DNA of 50,252 nt from an uncultured Clostridia bacterium (GTDB lineage: Bacteria > Bacillota > Clostridia > Christensenellales > UBA1750). The notes under the pieces are model-generated. The model worked only from the letters and a program-made list of their open reading frames with translations. It did not search any database and was not told the DNA's origin. The stretch is taken from contig CANQPP010000015.1 of the NCBI GenBank assembly GCA_947625765.1, forward strand, positions 1 through 50,252, read 5' to 3'. The position numbers and the translations under genes were made by a program. How positions within the stretch are numbered: the first letter of the stretch is position 1; every line of letters starts with the position of its first letter. Positions 7,934 through 16,136 of this stretch are shown piece by piece.

Positions 7934-8342
7934 CTGTGTCCATTCCATCCATTTCTTGAAGCGCCCCGGCTCCCGCCTGGAGCGTCTTTTCGGTCATCTT
8001 CGCAGCCGCCTCTTGGAAATGGGGAAAGTCGAGACCCTTTCAAAGGAGCTATGAAGGCCCTTTCCATCGGAAAGAGACAGCTCGCCGCGCGCCTTTCTTC
8101 CCCTCTTTCACTTATAACACGAGAGACATGGAGAATCGCCGCCCGGAAAAGGCGTTTTCCCGCGTTCCGGCTTTTCCTCTTTCACTTAAAAACCGGCAGG
8201 CCCTTTCTTCTTTCCAATGCGGACCGCCGCCGGGAATGGGCGAAAAGCCGTGAAGCCTTTTCAATGGATCCACGGAGGGCCTTTCCACAAAAAAAGACGT
8301 TCTATCGCGCGCACTGCCTTCCTTCTTTCTTGCGCGCCGCTC
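7934..8342. other. Intergenic stretch without a recognisable gene
   Basis: About 400 bp of GC-rich sequence between the hup terminator and the rqcP promoter. Short motifs such as CTCTTTCACTTA (about 8101 and 8179) and CCCTTTC recur, suggesting old duplication like that downstream of purR. An in-frame upstream extension of the rqcP frame exists but lacks a plausible RBS and domain. I see no gene. Confidence 0.5.
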
Positions 8343-8371
8343 TTGTTTTCGCGCATCTTTGCCGTTATACT
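8343..8371 (+). promoter_or_regulatory. rqcP promoter
   Basis: TTGTTT (8343-8348), 17 bp, TATACT (8366-8371), about 50 bp before the rqcP ATG. It probably drives rqcP-ispDF-mutY. Confidence 0.6.
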
Positions 8372-8419
8372 ATATTTGACAGGCGGCCCGACCCGCCGCC
8401 GGAAAAGGGGAAATTTCAA

Positions 8420-8662
8420 ATGCGTTTGGATAAATACCTGAAGGTCTCCCGCATCATCAAGCGCCGCACCGTGGCCAACGAGGCCGCCGACGCGGGCCGC
8501 GTGACCATCAACGGCAAGCCCGCCAAGCCCTCCGCCGAGGTGAAGGTGGGCGACGTGCTGGAGATCCGCTTCGGCGACAAGCTGAGCCGCTACGAGGTGC
8601 TGTCCGTCAGCGAGCACGCCACCAAGGCCGGCGCCGCGGAGCTGTTCCGCCCCCTGCCGTGA
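8420..8662 (+). CDS. rqcP: S4-domain RNA-binding protein RqcP (YabO)
   Basis: 80 residues. The N-terminus MRLDKYLKVSRIIKRRTVANEAADAGRVTING is a classic S4 fold, and the protein has the usual YabO length. In B. subtilis RqcP works with RqcH on stalled 50S subunits to add alanine tails to nascent chains in ribosome quality control. AAGGGG lies about 10 nt before the ATG. Its stop overlaps the GTG start of ispDF by 4 bp, implying translational coupling. The family is clear. The functional name rests on synteny with mazG and hup as well as sequence. Confidence 0.9.
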   Translation: MRLDKYLKVSRIIKRRTVANEAADAGRVTINGKPAKPSAEVKVGDVLEIRFGDKLSRYEVLSVSEHATKAGAAELFRPLP

Positions 8663-9795
8663 GCGGCGCCTTCGCGGTGGTCGTCGCCGCGGGCAGGGGC
8701 GAGCGCCTGGGCGCGCCCGTCAACAAGGTGCTGCTGCCCCTTGGCGGCAAGCCCGTCCTGCGGCACAGCCTGGAGGCCTTCGAGGAGCACCCGGACGTTG
8801 ATCTGGTGGCCGTGGTCGGCGCGCCCGGCGAGCTGGACGCGCTGCGTAAGGCGGCGCGGGGGCTCATGAAATGCGCCTTCTTCGTGGAGGGCGGGCCCAG
8901 CCGCCAGCACTCGGTCATGAACGGCCTGCGCGCCTTGCCCCTCCGCCACGTGCCCGTGCTCGTGCACGACGGCGCGCGCCCCTTCTTGAGCGCTCGGCTC
9001 ATCTCGGACTGCGTTGCCTCCGTCTGGCAGTACGGCTCCGGCGTCGCCTCCCTGCCCCTGACGGACACCGTCAAGCAGTTAAGCGGCGAAGGCCTCACCA
9101 CCCCCGACCGCTCCCGCCTGCGCGCGGTGCAGACGCCGCAGGCCTTCTTTCTGGACGAGCTGCTTGAGGCCTACGAGGCCGCCTTTGCGGACGGCTGCTC
9201 CCTCACCGACGACGCGGGCGCGATGGAGCGCCTGGGGAAGGAGGTCCGCCTGGTCATGGGCGACAGGACCAACATCAAGATCACCGAGGGCGCGGACCTG
9301 CTCTTTGCCCGCGCCCTGAGTGGCGACCTCTGCCCCGTCTGCGGGCAGGGCTACGACGTGCACCGCTTGACGACCGGTCGGCCGCTGGTGCTCTGCGGGG
9401 TGACGATCCCGGGCGACTTAGGATTGCTCGGCCACAGCGACGCGGACGTGGCCGTGCACGCGCTGATCGACGCGCTTTTGGGCGCGGCCTGCCTGGGCGA
9501 CATCGGCCGCCTGTTCCCCGACAGCGACCCGGCATATCTCGGCATCTCCTCCATGGAGCTGCTCCGCCGCGTGACGGAGAGGCTGACCGGCTGGCGCATA
9601 CTGCACGCGGACGTGACCATCATCGCCCAGAGACCCAAGCTGGCTCCCTTTATGGACCAAATGGTCAAAAGCCTGTCCGCCGCCCTGCCCGGCTGCGCGG
9701 TGAGCGTCAAGGCCACCACCACCGAGGGGCTGGGCTTTGCGGGCCGCGGGGAGGGCATCGCCGCGCAGGCGGTGGCGACGCTGTGCCGGGCGTAG
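8659..9795 (+). CDS. ispDF: Bifunctional IspD/IspF of the MEP isoprenoid pathway
   Basis: 378 residues from a GTG overlapping the rqcP stop. Residues 1-218 are IspD (CDP-ME synthase): AAGRGERLG (10-18) and VHDGARPF (102-109). Residues 228-378 are IspF (MECDP synthase): DVHR (233-236) with metal ligands D233 and H235, LLGHSDADV (256-264), H267, and the C-terminal ATTTEGLGFAGRGEG. The two enzymes catalyse non-consecutive steps of the MEP route, cytidylylation of MEP and cyclisation of CDP-ME 2-phosphate. The intervening kinase IspE is not in the window. The fusion is known in several bacterial groups but is not universal. The stop overlaps the mutY start. Confidence 0.95.
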   Translation: MSGAFAVVVAAGRGERLGAPVNKVLLPLGGKPVLRHSLEAFEEHPDVDLVAVVGAPGELDALRKAARGLMKCAFFVEGGPSRQHSVMNGLRALPLRHVPVLVHDGARPFLSARLISDCVASVWQYGSGVASLPLTDTVKQLSGEGLTTPDRSRLRAVQTPQAFFLDELLEAYEAAFADGCSLTDDAGAMERLGKEVRLVMGDRTNIKITEGADLLFARALSGDLCPVCGQGYDVHRLTTGRPLVLCGVTIPGDLGLLGHSDADVAVHALIDALLGAACLGDIGRLFPDSDPAYLGISSMELLRRVTERLTGWRILHADVTIIAQRPKLAPFMDQMVKSLSAALPGCAVSVKATTTEGLGFAGRGEGIAAQAVATLCRA

Positions 9796-10760
9796 CGCTG
9801 CTGGCCTGGTACGGGGCCAACGCCCGCGAGCTGCCCTGGCGCAGGGACGCAGAGCCCTACCGCGTGTGGGTGAGCGAGGTCATGCTGCAGCAGACGCGGG
9901 TGGAGGCCGTGCTGCCCCGGTACGAGGCCTTTCTGCGGGCCCTGCCGGACGTGCACGCCCTGGCCGCCGTCCCGGAGGAGACGCTCTTTAAGCTCTGGGA
10001 GGGGCTCGGCTATTACAGCCGCGCCCGCGCCTTGCAGAAGGCCGCCCGTCAGATCGAAGCGCTGGGCGCCTTCCCCCAAACGGTGGAGGAGCTGCGGCAT
10101 TTGAGCGGCTTTGGCCCCTACACCGCCGGGGCCGTCGCCTCCATCGCCTTCGGCGTCCGCTGCGCCGCCGTGGACGGCAACGTGCTGCGCATCCACGCGC
10201 GCATGTGCATGGATGTAACGCCCATTCCCTCCCCCGCCGCATCCAGGGCGGCCGAGGATTGGGTGCTTTCCCTGATGCCGGAGGACTGCCGCCCCGGCGA
10301 CTTCAACCAGGCGCTGATGGACCTGGGCGCTTCCCTCTGCGTGCCCGGCGCGCCGCGCTGCGGCCGCTGCCCCTGGCAGGGCTTCTGCCCGGCGCACAAG
10401 GAGGGGATGGAGGACACCTTCCCCCGCCGCGTGCCCAAGGCCGCCAAAAAGGAGGAGCGCTTCCCTGTGTTCCTGTGCCTGCGCGGCGGCAAAGTGCTGG
10501 TGCGCAGGCGGCCGGATACGGGCATGCTTGCGGGCCTGTGGGAGTTTCCCCACCACGAGGAGGGCCTGTCGCCCAAGGGAGAACCCCTCTGCAGACACAG
10601 GCACATATTCACCCACCGCATCTGGGAGATGGAGCTGTTTCTGTCCGACGGCAGCGCCGAGGGCACGTTCGTGGACGCGGACGGACTGCGGGCCCTGCCC
10701 ATGGCTTCCGCCTTCGAGCCCTTCCGGCAGGCGGCGCTGCGCCTGCTCTCCGATCCATAA
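9783..10760 (+). CDS. mutY: A/G-specific adenine glycosylase MutY
   Basis: 325 residues from GTG 9783, inside the end of ispDF. The helix-hairpin-helix glycosylase core has SEVMLQQTRV with the catalytic Glu at 32, the hairpin LSGFGPYTAGAVASIAFG and the catalytic Asp in VDGNVLR (D131). A 4Fe-4S loop has Cys at 186, 193, 196 and 202 (spacing C-x6-C-x2-C-x5-C). The C-terminal part (about 220-325) resembles the NUDIX-like 8-oxoG recognition domain (RRRPDTGMLAGLWEFPHHE). The enzyme removes adenine mispaired with 8-oxoguanine. Alternative starts are possible because no strong SD precedes the GTG. Coupling to ispDF is likely. Confidence 0.95.
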   Translation: MPGVALLAWYGANARELPWRRDAEPYRVWVSEVMLQQTRVEAVLPRYEAFLRALPDVHALAAVPEETLFKLWEGLGYYSRARALQKAARQIEALGAFPQTVEELRHLSGFGPYTAGAVASIAFGVRCAAVDGNVLRIHARMCMDVTPIPSPAASRAAEDWVLSLMPEDCRPGDFNQALMDLGASLCVPGAPRCGRCPWQGFCPAHKEGMEDTFPRRVPKAAKKEERFPVFLCLRGGKVLVRRRPDTGMLAGLWEFPHHEEGLSPKGEPLCRHRHIFTHRIWEMELFLSDGSAEGTFVDADGLRALPMASAFEPFRQAALRLLSDP

Positions 10761-10778
10761 GGAGGTCTGCTTGATCCT

Positions 10779-11543
10779 ATGCGGCTGCTGATCGTCCGCC
10801 ACGCGGAGCCCGACTACGCCCGCGACACCATCACCAAAAAGGGCCGCCGCGAGGCGGAGCTGCTGGCCGAGAGGCTTTCCCGCCTGCCCGTTTCGGCCGT
10901 CTACTGTTCGCCTCTGGGCCGCGCGAAGGACACCGCCGCGCCCACTCTCCAAAAGCTGGGCATGCGGGCGCAGGTGCTGCCCTGGCTGGAGGAGTTCCCC
11001 TGCCGGGTGAACAGGCCCGACGGACAAGCCCACGGCCTGCCCTGGGACCTGCCGGACAGCATCTGGACCGCCCATCCCCTGCTCTACGACAAGGACCGCT
11101 GGACGGAAGAGCCCTTCATGACCACCGGCGACGGTGTCAAAGGAGGCGCGGACCGCGTGTGGCAGGGTCTGGACGCCCTTTTGGAAAGCCACGGCTACAA
11201 GCGGCGCGGCCCCTTATACGAGCCTGTCCGGCCGAACAAGGACACGATCCTTCTGTTCTGCCACCTGGGTGTGCAGTTCGTGATGCTCTCGCACCTCTGC
11301 GGCGTGGCGGCGCCCGTGCTCTGGCAGAACTTCTGCGTGCTGCCGAGCTCCGTGACCACGGTCTGCTCCCAGCAGCGGGAGAAGGAGGTCTGCTGCTTCC
11401 GCGTGCAGGGACTGGGCGACCTTTCCCACCTGTACGCAGGCGGCGAAGCGCCCTCGCCCATGGGCTTCTTCCGCGAGGTCTTTACCGAGGACGACTACTT
11501 TCCCGACCTTTCGGACGTTCCGAGCCGCTCAACTCCGGAATAG
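10779..11543 (+). CDS. Histidine phosphatase family protein
   Basis: 254 residues. N-terminal LLIVRHAEPDY carries the RHG-type phosphate-binding motif (RHAE). YCSPLGRAKDTAAPT and the second histidine region FCHLGVQFVMLSHLCG complete the phosphoglycerate-mutase-like fold. AAGGAGG lies 13-14 nt before the ATG. The middle (about 70-150) contains an insertion with many aromatic and acidic residues, as in family members of unknown substrate. It follows mutY by 18 bp and may share its transcript. Substrate unknown. CobC- or GpmB-like annotation would be guesswork. Confidence 0.85.
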   Translation: MRLLIVRHAEPDYARDTITKKGRREAELLAERLSRLPVSAVYCSPLGRAKDTAAPTLQKLGMRAQVLPWLEEFPCRVNRPDGQAHGLPWDLPDSIWTAHPLLYDKDRWTEEPFMTTGDGVKGGADRVWQGLDALLESHGYKRRGPLYEPVRPNKDTILLFCHLGVQFVMLSHLCGVAAPVLWQNFCVLPSSVTTVCSQQREKEVCCFRVQGLGDLSHLYAGGEAPSPMGFFREVFTEDDYFPDLSDVPSRSTPE

Positions 11544-11586
11544 TCCTTGAGAAACAACCTATACGACCCCAAGGAGGTGTCCCATC

Positions 11587-12423
11587 ATGGGCATGTACGC
11601 GTCCATCAACCAATGGTCCTTCCCCGGCGACCTGAGCGCCGCCCAGTGCCTGCGACTGGCCAAGGAGTACGGCTACCAGGGCTTCGAGCCCGCCTTCTTC
11701 GAGAAGGGCGAGCTTTCCCTGGAAGGCTTTGCGCCCTGCTGCCGGGAGCTCAAACGCATCGCGGACGGCGAGGGCGTAAGCCTCACCTCGCTGGCCAGCG
11801 GGCTCTACTGGAACTATCCCCTGTCCGAGGCCGGGCAGAAGGGAGAACAGGCCTTGAGCGTCCTTAAGACCCACATCGACGCCGCCGCGGAATTGGGTGT
11901 TCGGCACATCCTGGTGGTGCCCGGGACCGTGGGTTCCGGCTTCTGGGGCGAGGGGCAGACGGGCTACGACGAGGCCTATGCCCGCTCCCAGGAGCTGCTC
12001 TTGAAGGCCGAGCCCTACGCCCGCGAGCGGAACGTCGTCATCTGCGTGGAGAACGTGTGGAACAACTTCCTGCTCTCCCCCCTGGAGGCGGCCCGCTACA
12101 TCGACGAGCTGGCCTCGCCCTATATCCAGGCTTATCTGGACATCGGCAACGTGATCCTGTTCGGCTTTGCGGAGCAATGGGTGCGCATCCTTGGCAAGCG
12201 GATCGGCCGCGTGCACGTCAAGGACTTTAAGCGCTCCGTGGGCACGCTGGACGGCTTCTGCGACCTGCTGGCCGGGGACGTGAACTTCCCCGCCGCGATG
12301 AAGGAGCTGCGCGCGATAGGCTACGACGGCCCCCTGACCGCCGAGATGGGCTCCTACAAGCACGCGCCCTTGGGGCTCGTGCGCCAGACGCGCGCGGCCC
12401 TCGAGATGATCCTGAACATGTAA
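11587..12423 (+). CDS. Sugar phosphate isomerase/epimerase (TIM barrel)
   Basis: 278 residues of the AP-endonuclease-2-like xylose-isomerase superfamily. Likely metal ligands fall in the expected strand ends: VICVENVWNN (Glu), AYLDIGNVI (Asp), RVHVKDFK (His) and LTAEMGSY (Glu). These proteins isomerise or epimerise ketoses, inositol derivatives or hexulose phosphates. AAGGAGGTG lies before the ATG. The gene is 31 bp upstream of a Gfo/Idh/MocA oxidoreductase, a pairing common in sugar or inositol-like catabolic modules. The exact substrate is unknown and no transporter is adjacent. Confidence 0.88.
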   Translation: MGMYASINQWSFPGDLSAAQCLRLAKEYGYQGFEPAFFEKGELSLEGFAPCCRELKRIADGEGVSLTSLASGLYWNYPLSEAGQKGEQALSVLKTHIDAAAELGVRHILVVPGTVGSGFWGEGQTGYDEAYARSQELLLKAEPYARERNVVICVENVWNNFLLSPLEAARYIDELASPYIQAYLDIGNVILFGFAEQWVRILGKRIGRVHVKDFKRSVGTLDGFCDLLAGDVNFPAAMKELRAIGYDGPLTAEMGSYKHAPLGLVRQTRAALEMILNM

Positions 12424-12460
12424 AACACCTGCACATATTTTTAAGGAGGGTATTTTGGTT

Positions 12461-13495
12461 ATGCTCAAGGTTGCTTTGATCGGTCTGGGCGGCATGGGCC
12501 GCGGACACCTGGCCTGCTACCAGAGGCTGATGAAGGAGGGCTACCCCGTCAAGCTGGTGGCCGTCTGCGACATCGACGAGGAGAAGTTCAGGAGGACGGA
12601 CATCACCATCAACATCGACACCGGCAGCAAGGGGCTGGAGCTGGGCGACGTCAAGCTCTACACCGACTACAAGCAGATGATCGACGAGGTGGAGCTGGAC
12701 TACGTGGACACCCCGCTGCCCACCTACGAGCACGCCAAGGCCGCCATCTACGCGATGGACCACGGCCTGAACGTGCTGTGCGAAAAGCCGATGGCGCTGA
12801 ACGTGGAGCAGTGCCGCGAGATGATCGCCGCCCGCGACCGCTCCGGCAAGACGCTCATGATCGCCCAGTGCCTGCGCTTCTGGCCCGCCTACGAGCAGCT
12901 CAAGAAATGCGTGGACGAAAAGACCTACGGCGAGGTGACCAGCGCCTACTTCTTCCGCGGCGGCTCCACGCCCATGTGGTCCTACAACAACTGGCTGCAG
13001 AAGAAGGAGCTGAGCGGCGGCGCGCTGATGGACCAGCACGTGCACGACGTGGACACCATCAACTGGCTGTTCGGCATGCCCGCGACCGTCTCCTGCCAGG
13101 CCAAGAACGTGCTCCCCGGCAGCGGCTACGACGCCGTCTCCACCCAGTACTTCTACCCGGACGGCAAGGTGGTCAACGCCCAGGACGACTGGACCATCAA
13201 CGGCGACTTCGGCTTTGAGATGATCTTCCGCGTCAACTTCGAGCGCGCCTGCCTGGTGCTGGCCCGCGACGGCGGCCTGACCGTCTATCCCGTGGGGCAG
13301 AAGGGCTTCGTGCCCGACATGCCCGCGGACGATGGCTACTACCGCGAGATCGTCTACTACACCAAGTGCCTGGAGGCGGGCGTTCAGCCCCTTGCCTGCA
13401 CGCCGGAAAGCTGCATGGACACCATCCGCATCGCCAGCGCGGAGCAGCTCTCCGCCGACGAGGATTCCCGCCGGGTCGATCCCCGCATCCTGTAA
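12461..13495 (+). CDS. Gfo/Idh/MocA family NAD(P)-dependent oxidoreductase
   Basis: 344 residues from ATG 12461, 10 nt after AAGGAGGG. A TTG at 12455 is too close to the SD. The Rossmann motif IGLGGMGRGH is at 7-16. DYVDTPLPTYEH and the family Glu-Lys-Pro (EKPMALN, 108-114) are present. The C-terminal beta-sheet domain contains GGALMDQHVHDVDTINWLFG with the likely catalytic Asp/His. Members oxidise or reduce sugars and inositols with a bound nicotinamide cofactor. It probably forms an operon with the upstream TIM-barrel isomerase. The gene ends in a four-copy terminator array. Confidence 0.9.
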   Translation: MLKVALIGLGGMGRGHLACYQRLMKEGYPVKLVAVCDIDEEKFRRTDITINIDTGSKGLELGDVKLYTDYKQMIDEVELDYVDTPLPTYEHAKAAIYAMDHGLNVLCEKPMALNVEQCREMIAARDRSGKTLMIAQCLRFWPAYEQLKKCVDEKTYGEVTSAYFFRGGSTPMWSYNNWLQKKELSGGALMDQHVHDVDTINWLFGMPATVSCQAKNVLPGSGYDAVSTQYFYPDGKVVNAQDDWTINGDFGFEMIFRVNFERACLVLARDGGLTVYPVGQKGFVPDMPADDGYYREIVYYTKCLEAGVQPLACTPESCMDTIRIASAEQLSADEDSRRVDPRIL

Positions 13496-13507
13496 ACGCC
13501 AACGCCA

Positions 13508-13806
13508 AAAGGAGCGGACGCGCCAAGCGCCCGCTCCTTTTTTCTGCACTAAAATCCCTTTGCATTTTGCATCCCTCGAATACCCGGCGGTTCCCCTATG
13601 AGAAAAAGGAACGGGTACGCCAAGCGCCCGCTCCTTCTCTGCCCTAAATGCCCCTTTCCTCCCATTTCTCGAACGCCCGGCGGTTCCCCTTATGAGAAAA
13701 AGGAACGGTGTGCCACGAGCCGCTCCTTTTCTCTGCCATAAATACCCGATAGTTCCCTTATGAGAAAAAGGAACGGATGCGCCAGGCGCCCGCTCCTTTT
13801 CTGCGT
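13508..13806 (+). repeat. Array of four tandem terminator-type hairpins
   Basis: The first hairpin (AAAGGAGCGG at 13508-13517 pairing with CCGCTCCTTT at 13531-13540, then Ts) is a good intrinsic terminator for the oxidoreductase gene. Three more copies follow at about 13601-13642, 13695-13735 and 13764-13803. Each joins AAAAAGGAACGG to a CGCTCCTT arm, usually followed by TCT. The last three units share the longer block GGTTCCC...TATGAGAAAAAGGAACGG. Spacing varies (about 94 and 67 bp). No coding sequence is seen in 13496-13844. Confidence 0.75.
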
Positions 13807-13844
13807 TCGATGATATTGATTTGGTTTCCCGCGCAGGCCTTAAG

Positions 13845-14354
13845 TCAGACCTCCCGCGGCCTTAGCCGCTTTTCCAGCCGGTACAGGCCTTCCTCGTCCG
13901 GGTAGCGCTTCCCCGGCTTTTCCGTGTAACCGAACTTCTTGTAGAAGTTGACCGCCGTGATGGACGCGGGGATCTCCGCCCGCTCGGCCCGCAGGAACAT
14001 GGGATCGCGCTCCAGCGCCTCGATGAGGCTCCTTCCCACGCCCTGCCCCTGCATATCCGGCTCCACGAACACGTTGAAGAAGCTGACCTCCGTTTGACTT
14101 CCCCAGAAGGGGCCGATCGCCGCGCAGCCCACGAGCCTGCCCGCCCGCTCCGCCACGTACATGTGCGTCCAGGCGGCGCGCTCTTTCAGCGCTTCCGGGC
14201 TCATCTTTGCGGACAGGCGCTCGATCTCCTCCGGCGGGTAGTCGCCCGCGTTGCTCTTTCTGAGCGTGCGGCCGATCATTTGGGACAGCTCCGTCTCCTC
14301 TCCATCTCGGAAGGGGCGCACGAGCGTTTTGGGCATCTCCGTTACCGCAGCCAT
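13845..14354 (-). CDS. GNAT family N-acetyltransferase
   Basis: 169 residues. The acetyl-CoA-binding signature is VEPDMQGQGVGRSLIEALE (Q/R-x-x-G-x-G/A form), preceded by VSFFNVFV (beta-4) and followed by EIPASITAVNFYKKFGYTE, the usual C-terminal fold end. It acetylates an unknown amine, commonly a small molecule or protein N-terminus. The annotated start lies 13 bp inside the upstream yhhN-like gene. A second in-frame Met (14336) is possible. Co-transcription with the YhhN gene is likely. Confidence 0.85.
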   Translation of the reverse strand: MAAVTEMPKTLVRPFRDGEETELSQMIGRTLRKSNAGDYPPEEIERLSAKMSPEALKERAAWTHMYVAERAGRLVGCAAIGPFWGSQTEVSFFNVFVEPDMQGQGVGRSLIEALERDPMFLRAERAEIPASITAVNFYKKFGYTEKPGKRYPDEEGLYRLEKRLRPREV

Positions 14355-15028
14355 ATCGTCAGCGCCAGCAGCAGCTGGGCCAGGTAGTAGCTGCCCAGGT
14401 TCGCGGCGGTCAGCCAGCGGGCCTTGGGGCGCCCAAAGTAGAGGATGGCCAGCACGCCATCCGAGAAGGCGAACAGCCAGCCCGCGATGCAGACCAGCCA
14501 GCCCAGCGCGCCGCCCGCGACGGCCGCGCCGCAGGCCAGGCCCACCATCACGCTGATCACGCCGGCGTACACGTACACGGGCAGGCGCATGCGGCCCAGC
14601 TCCAGCTTAAAGAACACCTGCGCGCAGAGCAGCGCCAGGAACAGGAGCACCGCAAGGCCCAGCCAGAGCGCGCCGGCCTGGGGCTGGCAGGCGAAGGCCG
14701 AGATGTAGAACAGGTGCCCCAGCAGGAAGGCGGACAGCCCCACCAGGAAGTACTTCTCCTTGCGGCGGGGGAACACCTCCTGATAGGCCAGGGCAATGTC
14801 TCCGGCCAGGCCGCAGAACAGGCCCAGCAGCATCAGCACCGCGTAGGCGTTCCTGCCCGGGCCCAGGGGCTGCGCGCAGGCGCAGAGTATGCCCACCAGC
14901 AGGAAGCAGAAGGACGCCAGCGCCTTGGTGCTCAGCTTGCTGAACGCGCGGCCGATGTAGGCCACGCGGATAAACAGGGCGGCAGCCAGGGCCGCGACGA
15001 CCACGAACAGCCAGATCACAAACGCCAT
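14342..15028 (-). CDS. YhhN/TMEM86-like membrane protein (lysoplasmalogenase family)
   Basis: 228 residues from ATG 15028, preceded by AGGAGG about 11 nt upstream. The open frame reaches 15076 without an SD. The protein is hydrophobic, with about eight helices, and has the family pattern GLAGDIALAYQE followed by FLVGLSAFLLGHLFYISAF. Characterised relatives hydrolyse the vinyl-ether bond of lysoplasmalogens, and many Clostridia make plasmalogens, so a lipid role is plausible but not shown. The stop overlaps the GNAT start. Confidence 0.82.
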   Translation of the reverse strand: MAFVIWLFVVVAALAAALFIRVAYIGRAFSKLSTKALASFCFLLVGILCACAQPLGPGRNAYAVLMLLGLFCGLAGDIALAYQEVFPRRKEKYFLVGLSAFLLGHLFYISAFACQPQAGALWLGLAVLLFLALLCAQVFFKLELGRMRLPVYVYAGVISVMVGLACGAAVAGGALGWLVCIAGWLFAFSDGVLAILYFGRPKARWLTAANLGSYYLAQLLLALTIWLR

Positions 15029-15164
15029 GGAATAAACCCCTCCTTGTGTATGTTTCCTTCCCCTATTGTACCGCATGCGGGGCGGAAAGAAAACCTAGCT
15101 CTGTAAATTTAAACGCGAAATGGATGTTTTTGGTTCGCATTTTGTGATTTTGAGGCGAAATCGG

Positions 15165-15193
15165 TTGCAGGGAAGGGCCGCGGGGCGTATACT
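15165..15193 (+). promoter_or_regulatory. Promoter of the DUF975 gene
   Basis: TTGCAG (15165-15170), 17 bp, TATACT (15188-15193), about 62 bp before the start codon. Confidence 0.6.
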
Positions 15194-15254
15194 TAAAACA
15201 GAAAAATCATCGAGCGACCCGGGCGCAGCGCCCGGAAAAGGGAGGTCTTCTACT

Positions 15255-16064
15255 ATGATGTGGACGCGGGATCTTCTCAAGACCAACGCGAAGGCGGCCC
15301 TGCGCGGCCGCTATTGGATGGCGTTCCTCGCCTGCCTGATCTGCGGGCTGTTCGTCGGCTCCGGCGCCTCCGGCAGCGGCGCGGCGGTGGGCGCGTCCGG
15401 CTCCATGCAGGCCGTGGGCGGCGCTTCGTCCGTCGGCGGCGGCATGCACGGCTTCGAGTCCGCGCTGGACGATCTGTTCGCCTACCCCGGCGGCGCGGCC
15501 GCCCTCACGGCCATACTGGCCGTTTCCACGATCATCCTGCTGCTCACGGTGGGTATCGTTCTCTGTCTGGAGATCTTCGTGGCCTATCCCGTGCAGGTCG
15601 GCACCAACCGCTACTTCATGGAGAACCGTCTGGGCCAGCCGTCCCTGGGCTGCCTGTTCTCCTGCTTCCGCGCCGGCTACCTGCGCGTGATCGGCGCCGT
15701 CTTCATGAAGCGGCTGTTCGTCTCCCTCTGGAGCCTGCTGTTCGTCATCCCCGGCATCGTCAAGAGCTATGAGTATTTCTTCGTGGAATACCTGATGGCC
15801 GAGAACCCCTCGCTCTCCTGGCGGCGCGCGCTGGAGCTCTCCCGCGCCATGACCCACGGCGAGAAGTGGGACATCTTCGTGCTGGAGCTGAGCTTCCTCG
15901 GCTGGCTGTTCTTAGGCGCGCTCTGCTGCGGCGTGGGCACGCTGTTCGTGCAGCCCTACATTTCCGCCACCTTTGCGGAGCTCTACGAGGCCTCCCGCGA
16001 AAAGGCGCTGGCCAACGGCATGGCCACCGCCGAGGAGCTGCCCGGCTTCGTCCTGCACGCATAA
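15255..16064 (+). CDS. DUF975 family integral membrane protein
   Basis: 269 residues from ATG 15255 (a second ATG follows at once) behind GGGAGGT. It begins MMWTRDLLKTNAKAALRGRYW, the typical DUF975 N-terminus. Four to six hydrophobic segments follow, with a Gly/Ser-rich extracytoplasmic loop (about 36-70). The core VIPGIVKSYEYFFVEYLMAENPSLSWRRALELSRAMTHGEKWDIF is recognisable from the family. Function is not established for this family, which is widespread in Firmicutes. It has its own promoter and a strong terminator. Confidence 0.85.
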   Translation: MMWTRDLLKTNAKAALRGRYWMAFLACLICGLFVGSGASGSGAAVGASGSMQAVGGASSVGGGMHGFESALDDLFAYPGGAAALTAILAVSTIILLLTVGIVLCLEIFVAYPVQVGTNRYFMENRLGQPSLGCLFSCFRAGYLRVIGAVFMKRLFVSLWSLLFVIPGIVKSYEYFFVEYLMAENPSLSWRRALELSRAMTHGEKWDIFVLELSFLGWLFLGALCCGVGTLFVQPYISATFAELYEASREKALANGMATAEELPGFVLHA

Positions 16065-16093
16065 GACCAAACCGCTTTCAAGGCATGAAAACG

Positions 16094-16120
16094 CCCGGCT
16101 CCGCGGAACGCGGAGCCGGG
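16094..16120. terminator. Convergent terminator between DUF975 and L,D-transpeptidase genes
   Basis: Perfect 12-bp stem CCCGGCTCCGCG / CGCGGAGCCGGG with a three-base loop. Moderately T-rich sequence follows on the plus side. Confidence 0.7.
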
Positions 16121-16136
16121 CTTCCTTTGTGCCTTG

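Noticed and set aside
12227-13549. 440-residue open frame antisense to the oxidoreductase gene
   Set aside because: Shadow of the GC-rich codons of the Gfo/Idh/MocA gene. No recognisable domain.
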